A DNA stretch of 21,297 nt, from positions 1 to 21,297 of the forward strand of contig JBEVMS010000171.1 of NCBI GenBank assembly GCA_040508515.1, read 5' to 3'. Positions 13,817 through 21,297 of this stretch are shown piece by piece. Position 1 is the stretch's first letter. Each line of letters opens with the position of its first letter. Origin of the DNA: JBEVMS01 sp040508515. Its GTDB lineage: Bacteria > Pseudomonadota > Gammaproteobacteria > Xanthomonadales > Rhodanobacteraceae. Under the pieces are notes generated by a model that was not told the origin of the DNA, searched no databases, and saw only the letters and a list, made by a program, of their open reading frames with translations. The translations under genes were made by a program, and so were the position numbers.

Positions 13817-13866
13817 TACCCGATGCGTGCGAGGCTGATGAACCCAGGATACCCTCGCACGGGGTA
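13817..13866. repeat. Long imperfect hairpin between the protease and GNAT genes
   Basis: CGTGCGAGG (13826-13834) pairs perfectly with CCTCGCACG (13853-13861). The outer TACCC (13817-13821) pairs with GGGTA (13862-13866), with a four-base bulge on one side and an 18-base loop. It lies in the 120-base gap between the end of the protease gene and the start of the GNAT gene on the minus strand. Possible roles are a factor-dependent terminator, an attenuator or a processing signal. There is no T-run. Confidence 0.5.
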
Positions 13867-13927
13867 ATGGCATCCCAGGGTGTACGCGCGCCGGCTTGCC
13901 GAGCGGCAGCCGGCGCGTCCTTCAAGG

Positions 13928-16900
13928 CTAGGGGGCGGCGGGTTTGTTCGATGTGGCCGCATCGCCCAGCGTACGTACCGCCGCATCCAGCTCGCTGTCG
14001 CGGCCCGTGTAGGCTTCGCCCAGCGGCCGGCTCACTGGCACGTCCACCGGGCGTGGATGGCCTTCCATCGGCTGGCCGTTGGCATCGGTAACGGTGATGA
14101 AAGGAAGGCGTACGCTACCGCCGTCGATCAACCTGCCGCTACCGGTGTAGATAATCCAGCCGGCGGTCGGCTCGCCGACGATCTGGCCCAGGTGCATGGC
14201 GCGATAGCCTTCGGAAAAATCCTCGCCGTCGGAGAGGGTGACCCGGTTGGTGATCAATACCGTGGGTCGTTCCAGCGCGCGCTGGCCGAGGATGCTGCGC
14301 GCGGCCTCGGCGCGGTCGAAACCGCGGTAGGTCATGCCCAGGTAAGGGCGGCGCGAAAGCACGTCGAGCGCGTAGGCGTTGACGAAGCCGCCAAAGTTGT
14401 TGCGCACGTCGATCACCACGCCGTCGCGGGTGGCGTTTTGGGCGTCCAAATCCTTGTAGAAATTTTCCAGGGATTCCTCCGACATGTCCTGCAAGTGCAC
14501 GTAGCCCAGGCGGCCACCGCTGATCTTGGCCACATAAGCGCGGTTGGCAACCACCCAAGCCTGATAGGCCAGCTTGCTCAGGGCGGCCGCATTGATCGGC
14601 TTGATCGCCACCTCGCGCTTGCCGTAACCACTGGGATTGTCGGCGAGGGTCAGCATGACCTTGTCGCCGATGCGGTTGGCCAGTTGCTGGGCAAGATTGC
14701 TGGCACCGTTTAGCGCCACGCCGTCGATCGCCAGCAGGTAGTCGCCCGGCTTGATGCCGCCTGCCACGTCCGCGGGCGACAGCGCCAGAATCGCGCTGAT
14801 CTTGAACTGGCCGCGCTGTTCGTAGGTGGCGCGATCAAAACTCAGCCCCAGTTGACCGGTGCTGGGCGGATGGTTACCCGGCGCACGCGCGCCGGAGTGC
14901 GAGGCATCCAGTTCACCGACCATCAGGTTGAGCAGGCGATACAGCGCGTCGGGCGTGCTGGCACCGGCGACCAACGGCGCGTAAGTGGCACGTACGTGAT
15001 TCCAATCGGTGCCGTGCATGGCCGAGTCGTGGAATACATCGCGCAACCACGTCCAGGCTTGGTCGAACACCACGGTTTTTTCGCTGGCGAAATCGACGTC
15101 CAGCGCGGCATTGACCTCCAGGGGCGCGGGCTTGGCATTGTCCTTCAACTCCACCGAAGTGATCTTGCCCGCGTCCAGGTAGAACACTTTCTTGCTATCG
15201 GGGCTGAACTGCGCATCGCTTTTCCCGCCCGGCGTGCTGGTGAGCTGCTTGGCGACCGGCGGCTCTTTGGCCAGCGGGTCCAGCGACCAGCTGTAGAGGT
15301 TGCTCTTGCCGGCCACTTCGGCGGTCAGCAGCAGGGTCTTGCCATCGGGGCTGATCTGCGCGGCCTCAACATCCAGACCCACCGGCAGCAGACTCAGGCG
15401 CTCGCGGATGGCGTTGGGGTCGATGCTCACCGGCGGCTTGGGCTTGCCTTGTGCATCCTTGTCGCTGTTGGCATCTGGCTGGGGTTTGTCCTTGCTGTCC
15501 TTGCTGTCCTTGGGCTTGTCCGCGGGCTTGAACAGTTCTTGCAGCTTGTCCTCACGGAACTGCGGCGCGCGCGCGATCAGATCGACCCGCGCGACCTGGC
15601 CACTCTCGGTACGCTGCCCGGTGGTGAAGAACACGCCCTTGCGATCCGGGTCCCACAGCACGTTGCCGGCGTCGGTGTTACCCAGATAGCTCAACGTCAC
15701 ATCTTTACCATCGGCCAGATTCACCGCGTGCACGTTGCGGAACATACGCTGGCCCCAGGTCAGGTAGGCGATCCAGCGCCCGTCCGGCGACCAGGCGATC
15801 GGCTGCGAGGCATTGAGCGGGCGCGGCAGGTCGATCGGCGCATGCGCTAGCACGCGGACCTTGCCCGAGGCGATATCCAGCACACAAAGCTCGCGCTGGT
15901 TGCGCACGAAGGCCAGTTGCTTGCCGTCGGGCGAAAAACGCGGCTGGGTGTCGTCGCCGTCGTCCTTGCTCAGCGCGGTTTCCTTGCCGCTGGCGAAGTC
16001 GTAAAGAAACAATTGGCCGTGACCTTCGCGGTTGGAGCCATACACCAGCCGTTTGCTGTCGGGTGCCCACACGGGCTGGTATTCCTCCGCCGCAGTATGG
16101 GTGATGCGCTGGGCCAGCCCGCCCTTGTCGGCATCGGTGGCGTAGACCTCGCCGTGAGCGATCAATGCCAGCTTCTTGCCGTCCGGCGACAAGGCGATCT
16201 GCTGGAAACCGTCGTGCATGTCCAGATGGCGCGCGGCTGGGCCGCGGATCACACCTTGCAACTGGATCGGCACGGCTTGCGCCTGGCCGCTGGCCGGGTC
16301 CAGCGTCCAGATGCCGAAATCGCGCTCGAACGCCATCACGCGGCCATCGGCGGAAAGACTCGGCCACAGCAGGCGGCCGTCGGTGAAATGGCTGAGCTGG
16401 GTTTCGCCGCCGGCCAGGTTGATGCGCCAGATGTTTTCGGTCCCGCTGCGATCGCTCATGTAGTAGAGGGTGTTGCCGGTGGGCGTCCACATTGGCCATT
16501 CCGCGCGCGCGTTGTCGGCGCTGAGTCGGCGGTACTGATGGCTGCCATCGTCGTTGAGCAACCAGATCGCGCCTTCATCCAGATGGCTGCGGCCGTGCCG
16601 CCACCATTGCCAGTCACCCATGCCGCCGCCAACCAGCGCCAGTTGCTTGCCGTCGGGCGAGGGCGCGGCCATGTCTTCGTTGCGATAGCTCTCCAGCGAC
16701 ACCGGCATCGGCGTGCCACCACTGGCGCGCACGCGGTACACGCCCTGCATGCCGCCGATGTTGTCGCGCGGCGAACTGAGGTAAAGCCATTGGCCATCGC
16801 GCGACCACGCGTCCAACGCGTCCGCGCTGTCGGCGTAGGTCACCCGCTGCACCACATTGCTGGCCAAGTTCAGCACGTAGATGCCGCTGCCTTCGCCGGC

Positions 16901-17170
16901 GGCATCGGTACGAAACGCCAGGTATCGGCCATCGGGGGAATACAGCGGGCGCGTATTGGCGCCCAGACTGTCCGAAACCAGCAACCGCGCACTACCGCCC
17001 TGCGCCGGTACGGTCCAGATGCCGCCATCGGCGACGAAGGCGATGTTGCGCCCGTCCGGCGAAAGCGTCGGTTGCGAATAAGCCGCCCGTGCCGTTGTGG
17101 GCGTGTCCACCGCATACAGCGGCAGGGCGGCGAGGCCCAGGGCGAGGCATAGAGCGAGGCGCAGACGCAT
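13928..17170 (-). CDS. Periplasmic tricorn-like serine protease (PD40 propeller, PDZ, peptidase S41)
   Basis: A 1080-residue protein, near tricorn length. A signal peptide spans 1-20 (MRLRLALCLALGLAALPLYA), so the mature enzyme is periplasmic or secreted. Residues about 30-680 contain many PD40/WD40-like blades with the SPDG motif (37-40, 78-81, 171-174, 328-331, 413-416, 461-464, 607-610), forming one or two beta-propellers that gate substrate entry. A Lys/Asp-rich linker (about 550-580) splits them. The tricorn C1 region, a PDZ domain (about 773-858) and the S41 core follow. The catalytic tetrad by analogy with tricorn is Ser757-His758 (ELDASHSG), Ser980 with oxyanion Asp981 (VTLSDGEDF) and Glu1060 (RDSELDAAV). 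All are present, so it should be active, degrading peptides. CGGAGA lies eight bases before ATG 17170. Confidence 0.93.
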   Translation of the reverse strand: MRLRLALCLALGLAALPLYAVDTPTTARAAYSQPTLSPDGRNIAFVADGGIWTVPAQGGSARLLVSDSLGANTRPLYSPDGRYLAFRTDAAGEGSGIYVLNLASNVVQRVTYADSADALDAWSRDGQWLYLSSPRDNIGGMQGVYRVRASGGTPMPVSLESYRNEDMAAPSPDGKQLALVGGGMGDWQWWRHGRSHLDEGAIWLLNDDGSHQYRRLSADNARAEWPMWTPTGNTLYYMSDRSGTENIWRINLAGGETQLSHFTDGRLLWPSLSADGRVMAFERDFGIWTLDPASGQAQAVPIQLQGVIRGPAARHLDMHDGFQQIALSPDGKKLALIAHGEVYATDADKGGLAQRITHTAAEEYQPVWAPDSKRLVYGSNREGHGQLFLYDFASGKETALSKDDGDDTQPRFSPDGKQLAFVRNQRELCVLDIASGKVRVLAHAPIDLPRPLNASQPIAWSPDGRWIAYLTWGQRMFRNVHAVNLADGKDVTLSYLGNTDAGNVLWDPDRKGVFFTTGQRTESGQVARVDLIARAPQFREDKLQELFKPADKPKDSKDSKDKPQPDANSDKDAQGKPKPPVSIDPNAIRERLSLLPVGLDVEAAQISPDGKTLLLTAEVAGKSNLYSWSLDPLAKEPPVAKQLTSTPGGKSDAQFSPDSKKVFYLDAGKITSVELKDNAKPAPLEVNAALDVDFASEKTVVFDQAWTWLRDVFHDSAMHGTDWNHVRATYAPLVAGASTPDALYRLLNLMVGELDASHSGARAPGNHPPSTGQLGLSFDRATYEQRGQFKISAILALSPADVAGGIKPGDYLLAIDGVALNGASNLAQQLANRIGDKVMLTLADNPSGYGKREVAIKPINAAALSKLAYQAWVVANRAYVAKISGGRLGYVHLQDMSEESLENFYKDLDAQNATRDGVVIDVRNNFGGFVNAYALDVLSRRPYLGMTYRGFDRAEAARSILGQRALERPTVLITNRVTLSDGEDFSEGYRAMHLGQIVGEPTAGWIIYTGSGRLIDGGSVRLPFITVTDANGQPMEGHPRPVDVPVSRPLGEAYTGRDSELDAAVRTLGDAATSNKPAAP

Positions 17171-17608
17171 GGATGTTTCTCCGATGATCTGCCGAGTGTA
17201 GGCAATCCACCGGCCGCCGCCCCTGCCTCAAGTCATGGGTGGTGCGATTGCTGACCTTGGCGGCATCCTGCAGGGCACAATCGCGACAGGCAGATTAGAC
17301 AAAATCGGCAGTATGGAAGGCCAAAAATAATGCGCTGAATCTGCCGTGGCGGAGCGGCTTTCCCATGGCGCCATGCCGGCCGGTCCACCCTGCGATGGGC
17401 GATCTGCGGCGACTTGCGTCTGCCGCGCGTAGGCATTCCTCGCCGCGTGAGTCGCGCTAGGGGACGAAGACGGTGGCCACCACGCTAGCGGGACGGCTTA
17501 CGCAGGCGGCTGCAGGTCTACACAGAGCTACACGAAGTGACCGAAAATTCATGCGGCACTGCGCGGACTCGGTTGCGCACAGGCCGTGAAACCACCCAGG
17601 GAAGAACT
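17171..17608. other. Divergent intergenic region, no gene recognised
   Basis: This 438-base gap separates the protease gene (minus) from the unknown exported protein gene (plus), so it must hold promoters for both. On the minus strand a TACACT -10-like hexamer lies about 30 bases before the protease start. A perfect 12-bp palindrome CATGGCGCCATG sits at 17364-17375. A short direct repeat (CTACACAGAG / CTACACGAAG) lies near 17518-17537. A 67-codon Cys-containing minus-strand frame (17233-17436) has no domain character and no ribosome-binding site. Confidence 0.5.
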
Positions 17609-18172
17609 ATGCCGGGATCGAAATCTTTGCGAACCATGAGTTTGTTTCTATGCCCGGTTGCTCTGGCATGGACTTTTTTCAGCGCTAGGGCCGGCGAGCC
17701 CGGGGATCTGCCGTCGTTTTTCAAGACGATGTCAAGGGAGGCATTAAACGGTAGCCCGGCACCCGCAGCAAAGGACGTGTGGGCCAAGCTGGGTTTTGAT
17801 AGCGCCGAAGCTCGTATTACATGGAAGGATACGGGCCTGAAATGGTCGTCTACCTTGGATAAGTCTTCGGTCGATGCCGACCAAGCCTATGATTCGATAG
17901 AGATACAATCGCCAAAAAACCGCGCGCCGGAAAACAGGGAAAATCTGCCGGTAGACATGATTTCTATTGATCTCGATAGTGGCCAGGCCTGCATAGATCC
18001 AAAAATCTACATGGACACGCATGTCGAATATTATGTGGTCCCCGTCAGCATGCACGATGCCTCTCTCTTTGCGTATGAAAGTGACTCAGAAGGGAGGCAT
18101 TCGGTAATTTTGACGGCGGGGTTCGCTTACAAAGAGGTGGGTTGCGCTCAACGTTTGGTGGTGCGGTTTTAG
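17609..18172 (+). CDS. Exported protein of unknown function
   Basis: A 187-residue protein starting at ATG 17609 with AGGGAAG upstream; a longer frame from 17537 adds 24 Arg/Thr-rich residues and puts the signal peptide internally. The signal peptide is about 1-28 (hydrophobic MSLFLCPVALAWTFF, cleavage after SARA). The mature part has an N-terminal helical stretch (DLPSFFKTMSREAL, 33-46), then an alternating strand-rich region (ARITWKDTGLKWSS, 68-81; VDMISIDLDSGQACID, 115-130; VEYYVVPVSM, 139-148; HSVILTAGFAYKEVGC, 164-179). Two cysteines, Cys128 and Cys179, could form a disulphide in the periplasm. No family is recognised. Codon use is less GC-biased than in the flanking protease and mfd genes. 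It converges on mfd with a 33-base gap, and no partner gene is visible. Confidence 0.75.
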   Translation: MPGSKSLRTMSLFLCPVALAWTFFSARAGEPGDLPSFFKTMSREALNGSPAPAAKDVWAKLGFDSAEARITWKDTGLKWSSTLDKSSVDADQAYDSIEIQSPKNRAPENRENLPVDMISIDLDSGQACIDPKIYMDTHVEYYVVPVSMHDASLFAYESDSEGRHSVILTAGFAYKEVGCAQRLVVRF

Positions 18173-18205
18173 GACGCGGTCATGCGGTGAGTCAGTCGTA
18201 CGCAG

Positions 18206-21200
18206 TTAGCCCGGCCGCCGCGCACCCAGCAGGATCAATACTTCCTGCGCGCTACGGATGCGTTCGGTGGCGCCTGGCAGGTCCAGGGTGATTTTAAGTT
18301 TGTCCTGGCCGTCCAGTTTGTAGACGCGTGGCAGGCTTTGCACCAGTTTGATGATAGCCATCGGATCGACCTCGGGCTTGTCGCGGAACAGGATGCGTCC
18401 GCCGTTGGGGCCGAAGTCGAGTTTGCGGATGCCCAGCGGGGTCGCCATCAGCTTGATGCCGGACAGCGCGAACAAGGTCTTGGTGGGATCGGGCAGCAGG
18501 CCGAAGCGGTCGATCATTTCCACTTGCAGGTCGCGCAGCGCATCGTCGTTGCGCGCGCTGGCGATGCGCTTGTAGAGCGTCAGGCGTGTGTGTACGTCGG
18601 GCAGGTAATCGTCGGGGATCAGCGCCGGAAGGTGCAGTTCCACTTCGGTTTCGTGCTCGGAGGTGAGGTCGAAATCAGGCACCTTGCCGGATTTCAGCGC
18701 GCGCACCGCACGTTCCAGCAGCTCGGTGTAGAGGCCGAAACCGATCTCCTGGATTTGGCCGGATTGCTCATCGCCCAGCAGTTCGCCGGCGCCGCGGATT
18801 TCCAGATCGTGCGTGGCCAGGGTGAAGCCGGCGCCCAGCTCCTCCAGCGAGGCCAGCGCTTCCAGGCGCTTCTCCGCATCGGCGGTCATTGACCTGCGAT
18901 CGGGCACCACCAGGTAAGCGTAGGCGCGATGGTGCGAGCGTCCGACGCGGCCGCGCAGCTGATGCAACTGGGCCAGGCCGAAGCGGTCGGCGCGGTCGAT
19001 GATGATGGTGTTGGCGGTGGGGATGTCGATGCCGGTTTCGATGATGGTGGTGCACACCAGCACGTTGAAGCGCTGGCGATGGAAATCGGCCATGCGCTGT
19101 TCCAGCTCGCGCTCGGGCATCTGGCCGTGAGCGATGCCGATGCGCGCCTCAGGAATCAGTTCTTCCAGTTCGCGTGCGGTGCGTTCGATCGATTCCACTT
19201 CGTTGTGCAGAAAGTAGACCTGGCCGCCGCGCGCCAGCTCGCGCTGAAACGCCTCGCGAATCAATGCCGGCTCCCACGCGGAAACGAAGGTGCGCACGGC
19301 GGTGCGATGCGCCGGCGGCGTGGTGATCAACGACAAGTCGCGCAACCCGCTCATCGCCATGTTGAGCGTGCGCGGGATCGGCGTGGCGGTCATGGTCAGC
19401 AGGTCCACTTCGGCGCGCAGCTTTTTGAGCTGCTCCTTCTGGCGCACGCCGAAGCGTTGTTCCTCGTCGACCACCACCAGGCCCAGATTCTTGAACTTGA
19501 TGTCCGGCTGCAGCAGTTTGTGGGTGCCGACGATCACGTCGATCTGACCCTCGGCCAGACGCTTCAATGCGTCGTTGACCTCCTTGGTCGACTTGAAGCG
19601 CGACAGCACGTCGACCTTGACCGGCCAGTCGGCGAAGCGATCGGCAAAGTTGCGGTAGTGCTGCTGCGCCAGCAGGGTTGTTGGCACCAACACGGCGACT
19701 TGCTTGCCGGCGGTGGCGGCGGCGAAGGCGGCGCGCAAGGCCACCTCGGTCTTGCCGAAGCCGACGTCGCCGCAGATCACCCGATCCATCGCGCGCGGCG
19801 CGGCCAGATCGGCCAGCACCGCTTCGATCGCCGATTCCTGGTCCGGGGTTTCCTCGAACGGAAAGCTGCGGCCGAACTCTTCCACCAGTAGCCGGTCGAT
19901 GTCCATCGCTTCGCCACCACGCGCCTCGCGCTGGGCGTAGATGGCCAGCAGCTCGGCGGCCACGTCGCGGACTTTCTCGGCGGCGCGTTTGCGCGCGCGC
20001 TCCCAGGCGTCGCCGCCCAGCGAATGCAGCGGCGCCAGTTCCGGCGCGGTGCCGGTGTAGCGACTGACCAAGCCCAACTGCGCCACCGGCACGTAGAGCT
20101 TGTCGCCCTTGGCGTACTCGATGATCAGGAACTCGCCGTCCATGCCGCCCAGTTCCATCGAGACCAGGCCCTGATAGCGGCCCACGCCGTGATCGACGTG
20201 CACGATCGGCGCGCCGATGGTCAGCTCGGTGAGGTCGCGGATGATCGAATCCGGATCGCGTGCCGCCCCACGCCGACGGCGCCGCTCGCTGCGCACGCGC
20301 TCGCCGAACAGCTCGCGTTCGGTAAGCACGGTCAGCGCCGGCTTGCTCAGCGCAAAGCCCTGTTCCAGCGAGGCGATGGTGATGGCGAACGCGGCGTCTT
20401 TGCCCTCGGCCTGCAAAAAGCCGGACCAGCCATCGACCAGCGTAGGCTTGAGTCCGGCGGTCGCCATGGTTTCGATCAGCGCTTCGCGGCGGCCGGCCGA
20501 ATCGGCGGCGATCAGCACGCGGCCGGGATAGCTGCCCAGGAAGTGGCGTAGGCTGCTGCCCGGCTCCTCGCCCTTGCGGTTGAGCGGAAGTTCCGGCGCC
20601 GGCTGGCTGCCTAGATCAATTGCGTGCTCGTGGCCGCTGGGCACCACTTCCACGCGCAGACGCTTGTTGAGCTGCTCGCGCAATTGCTCGGGCGACAGGT
20701 ACAGCTCCGCCGGCGGCAACACCGGGCGCTCGATGTCGTGCGCGCGCTGGTCGTAGCGGTCGGCGGTCTGCGTCCAGAACGTTTCGGCTGCCTCGTGCGC
20801 GCCTTCGCCGAGCACGAACACCGCGCCGTCGGCGAGGTAGTCGAACAGCGTTTCGGTCTGCGCGAAGAACATCGGCAGGTAGTACTCGATGCCGCCGGGG
20901 GTGACGCCTTCCTTCATGTCCTGATAAAGCGGGCAGCGGCGCAGATCGATCGGAAAGCGCTCACGCAGGTTCTGGCGGAAATCCTTGGCCGCGCCTTCCG
21001 TCAAAGGAAACTCGCGCGCCGGAAGCAGCTCGACCTTGTCCACCTGCTGCGCCGAGCGCTGGGTTTCCGGATCGAAGCTGCGGATCGATTCGACTTCATC
21101 GTCGAACAGCTCAATGCGGTAGGGCTGCGCCGCGCCCATCGGGTAAATGTCGATCAGTGCGCCACGCACGGCGAAGTCGCCCGGCTCGGCGACCTGCGGC

Positions 21201-21297
21201 ACGTTACGATACCCGGCCGCTTCGAGGCGGCGCTGCTCGCCGGCCATGTCCAGCGTCTGGCCCTTGCGCAGCATCAGTCCGGCGCCGGTGATATGGC
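18206..21297 (-). CDS. mfd: Transcription-repair coupling factor Mfd, partial (N-terminus beyond window)
   Basis: The minus-strand frame stays open to the right edge. The first visible residues (HITGAGLMLRKGQTLD) align with E. coli Mfd just before its GYRHV...RGALLDLFPMG block, so roughly the first 10-15 percent is missing. Mfd binds stalled RNA polymerase, removes it by ATP-driven translocation and recruits UvrA. Visible parts in order: the end of the UvrB-like module (RGALIDIYPMGAAQPYRIELF), the RNAP-interaction domain (IVHVDHGVGRYQGLVSMELG), the RecG-like motor with Walker A GDVGFGKTEVALRAAF (about 19730-19780), DEEQRFG (about 19455-19480), TATPIPRTLNMAMSGLRDL and the TRG motif RGRVGRSHHRAYAYL, then the C-terminal inhibitory domain. 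All motor motifs are intact. The internal ATG at 21274 is not the start. Confidence 0.97.
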   Translation of the reverse strand, partial: HITGAGLMLRKGQTLDMAGEQRRLEAAGYRNVPQVAEPGDFAVRGALIDIYPMGAAQPYRIELFDDEVESIRSFDPETQRSAQQVDKVELLPAREFPLTEGAAKDFRQNLRERFPIDLRRCPLYQDMKEGVTPGGIEYYLPMFFAQTETLFDYLADGAVFVLGEGAHEAAETFWTQTADRYDQRAHDIERPVLPPAELYLSPEQLREQLNKRLRVEVVPSGHEHAIDLGSQPAPELPLNRKGEEPGSSLRHFLGSYPGRVLIAADSAGRREALIETMATAGLKPTLVDGWSGFLQAEGKDAAFAITIASLEQGFALSKPALTVLTERELFGERVRSERRRRRGAARDPDSIIRDLTELTIGAPIVHVDHGVGRYQGLVSMELGGMDGEFLIIEYAKGDKLYVPVAQLGLVSRYTGTAPELAPLHSLGGDAWERARKRAAEKVRDVAAELLAIYAQREARGGEAMDIDRLLVEEFGRSFPFEETPDQESAIEAVLADLAAPRAMDRVICGDVGFGKTEVALRAAFAAATAGKQVAVLVPTTLLAQQHYRNFADRFADWPVKVDVLSRFKSTKEVNDALKRLAEGQIDVIVGTHKLLQPDIKFKNLGLVVVDEEQRFGVRQKEQLKKLRAEVDLLTMTATPIPRTLNMAMSGLRDLSLITTPPAHRTAVRTFVSAWEPALIREAFQRELARGGQVYFLHNEVESIERTARELEELIPEARIGIAHGQMPERELEQRMADFHRQRFNVLVCTTIIETGIDIPTANTIIIDRADRFGLAQLHQLRGRVGRSHHRAYAYLVVPDRRSMTADAEKRLEALASLEELGAGFTLATHDLEIRGAGELLGDEQSGQIQEIGFGLYTELLERAVRALKSGKVPDFDLTSEHETEVELHLPALIPDDYLPDVHTRLTLYKRIASARNDDALRDLQVEMIDRFGLLPDPTKTLFALSGIKLMATPLGIRKLDFGPNGGRILFRDKPEVDPMAIIKLVQSLPRVYKLDGQDKLKITLDLPGATERIRSAQEVLILLGARRPG

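Noticed and set aside
15917..17152. A 411-codon plus-strand frame opposite the tricorn-like protease
   Set aside because: It is antisense to propeller blades whose SPDG repeats and signal peptide are clear, and its translation lacks any recognisable domain.
17233..17436. A 67-codon Cys-containing minus-strand frame
   Set aside because: No Shine-Dalgarno sequence, Arg/Pro-rich start and no conserved spacing of cysteines; it lies in a promoter region.
18929..19891. A 320-codon plus-strand frame opposite mfd
   Set aside because: It overlaps the Mfd motor motifs antisense. Its composition is that of a shadow frame.
1..21297. CRISPR array, tRNA, rRNA or prophage structural genes
   Set aside because: No regularly spaced repeats, no tRNA-like cloverleaf with conserved CCA or T-arm sequence, and no phage structural motifs were seen on either strand.

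Overview
The window is GC-rich, densely packed bacterial chromosome. Long open frames run on both strands, ribosome-binding sites are of the AGGA/GGAG type, and gene gaps are short. The protein set (RlmKL, Mfd, TesB, a tricorn-like protease, a Gly/Tyr-rich secreted protein, EgtB/EgtD) fits a free-living gammaproteobacterium. The style of the conserved proteins suggests Xanthomonadales, perhaps Rhodanobacteraceae (Dyella/Rhodanobacter-like). That placement is inference; no rRNA or other marker is present. No tRNA, rRNA, CRISPR array, insertion sequence or prophage gene was seen.

Layout. 1-1111 (minus): the 5' part of a small unknown gene and a complete acyl-CoA thioesterase II (tesB). 1112-2175: a visibly AT-richer island with structured non-coding DNA, a perfect TATAAT box and two plus-strand genes, a small membrane protein and a HEPN-like protein. 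2215-2802 (minus): a zinc peptidoglycan amidase. 2897-6133 (plus): a small alpha/beta hydrolase whose stop overlaps the start of the 23S rRNA methyltransferase rlmKL, then a secreted Gly/Tyr/His-rich protein closed by a textbook terminator. 6332-8568 (plus): egtB and egtD with overlapping stop and start, a compact ergothioneine operon. 8716-10339 (plus): a HAD phosphatase and a ketopantoate-reductase-like enzyme, probably co-transcribed. 10340-13285: a large secreted modular protein (ricin-B lectin, CBM-like domain, GH87/pectate-lyase-type beta-helix), flanked by non-coding DNA carrying related palindromes. 13286-13807 (minus): a GNAT acetyltransferase preceded by a long hairpin. 13928-17170 (minus): a periplasmic tricorn-like S41 protease. 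17609-18172 (plus): an unrecognised exported protein. 18206 to the right edge (minus): mfd, lacking its N-terminus because the window ends.

How the genes relate. Most are independent housekeeping or envelope functions. The clear functional unit is egtB-egtD, which makes the sulfoxide precursor of ergothioneine from histidine. The amidase, the tricorn-like protease, the Gly-rich protein, the unknown exported protein and the lectin/beta-helix enzyme all act, or probably act, on envelope or extracellular polymers. The part most likely to hold something undescribed is the AT-rich cassette at about 1320-2200. Next come the beta-helix locus with its paired CATATAGAC palindromes and the orphan exported protein at 17609.
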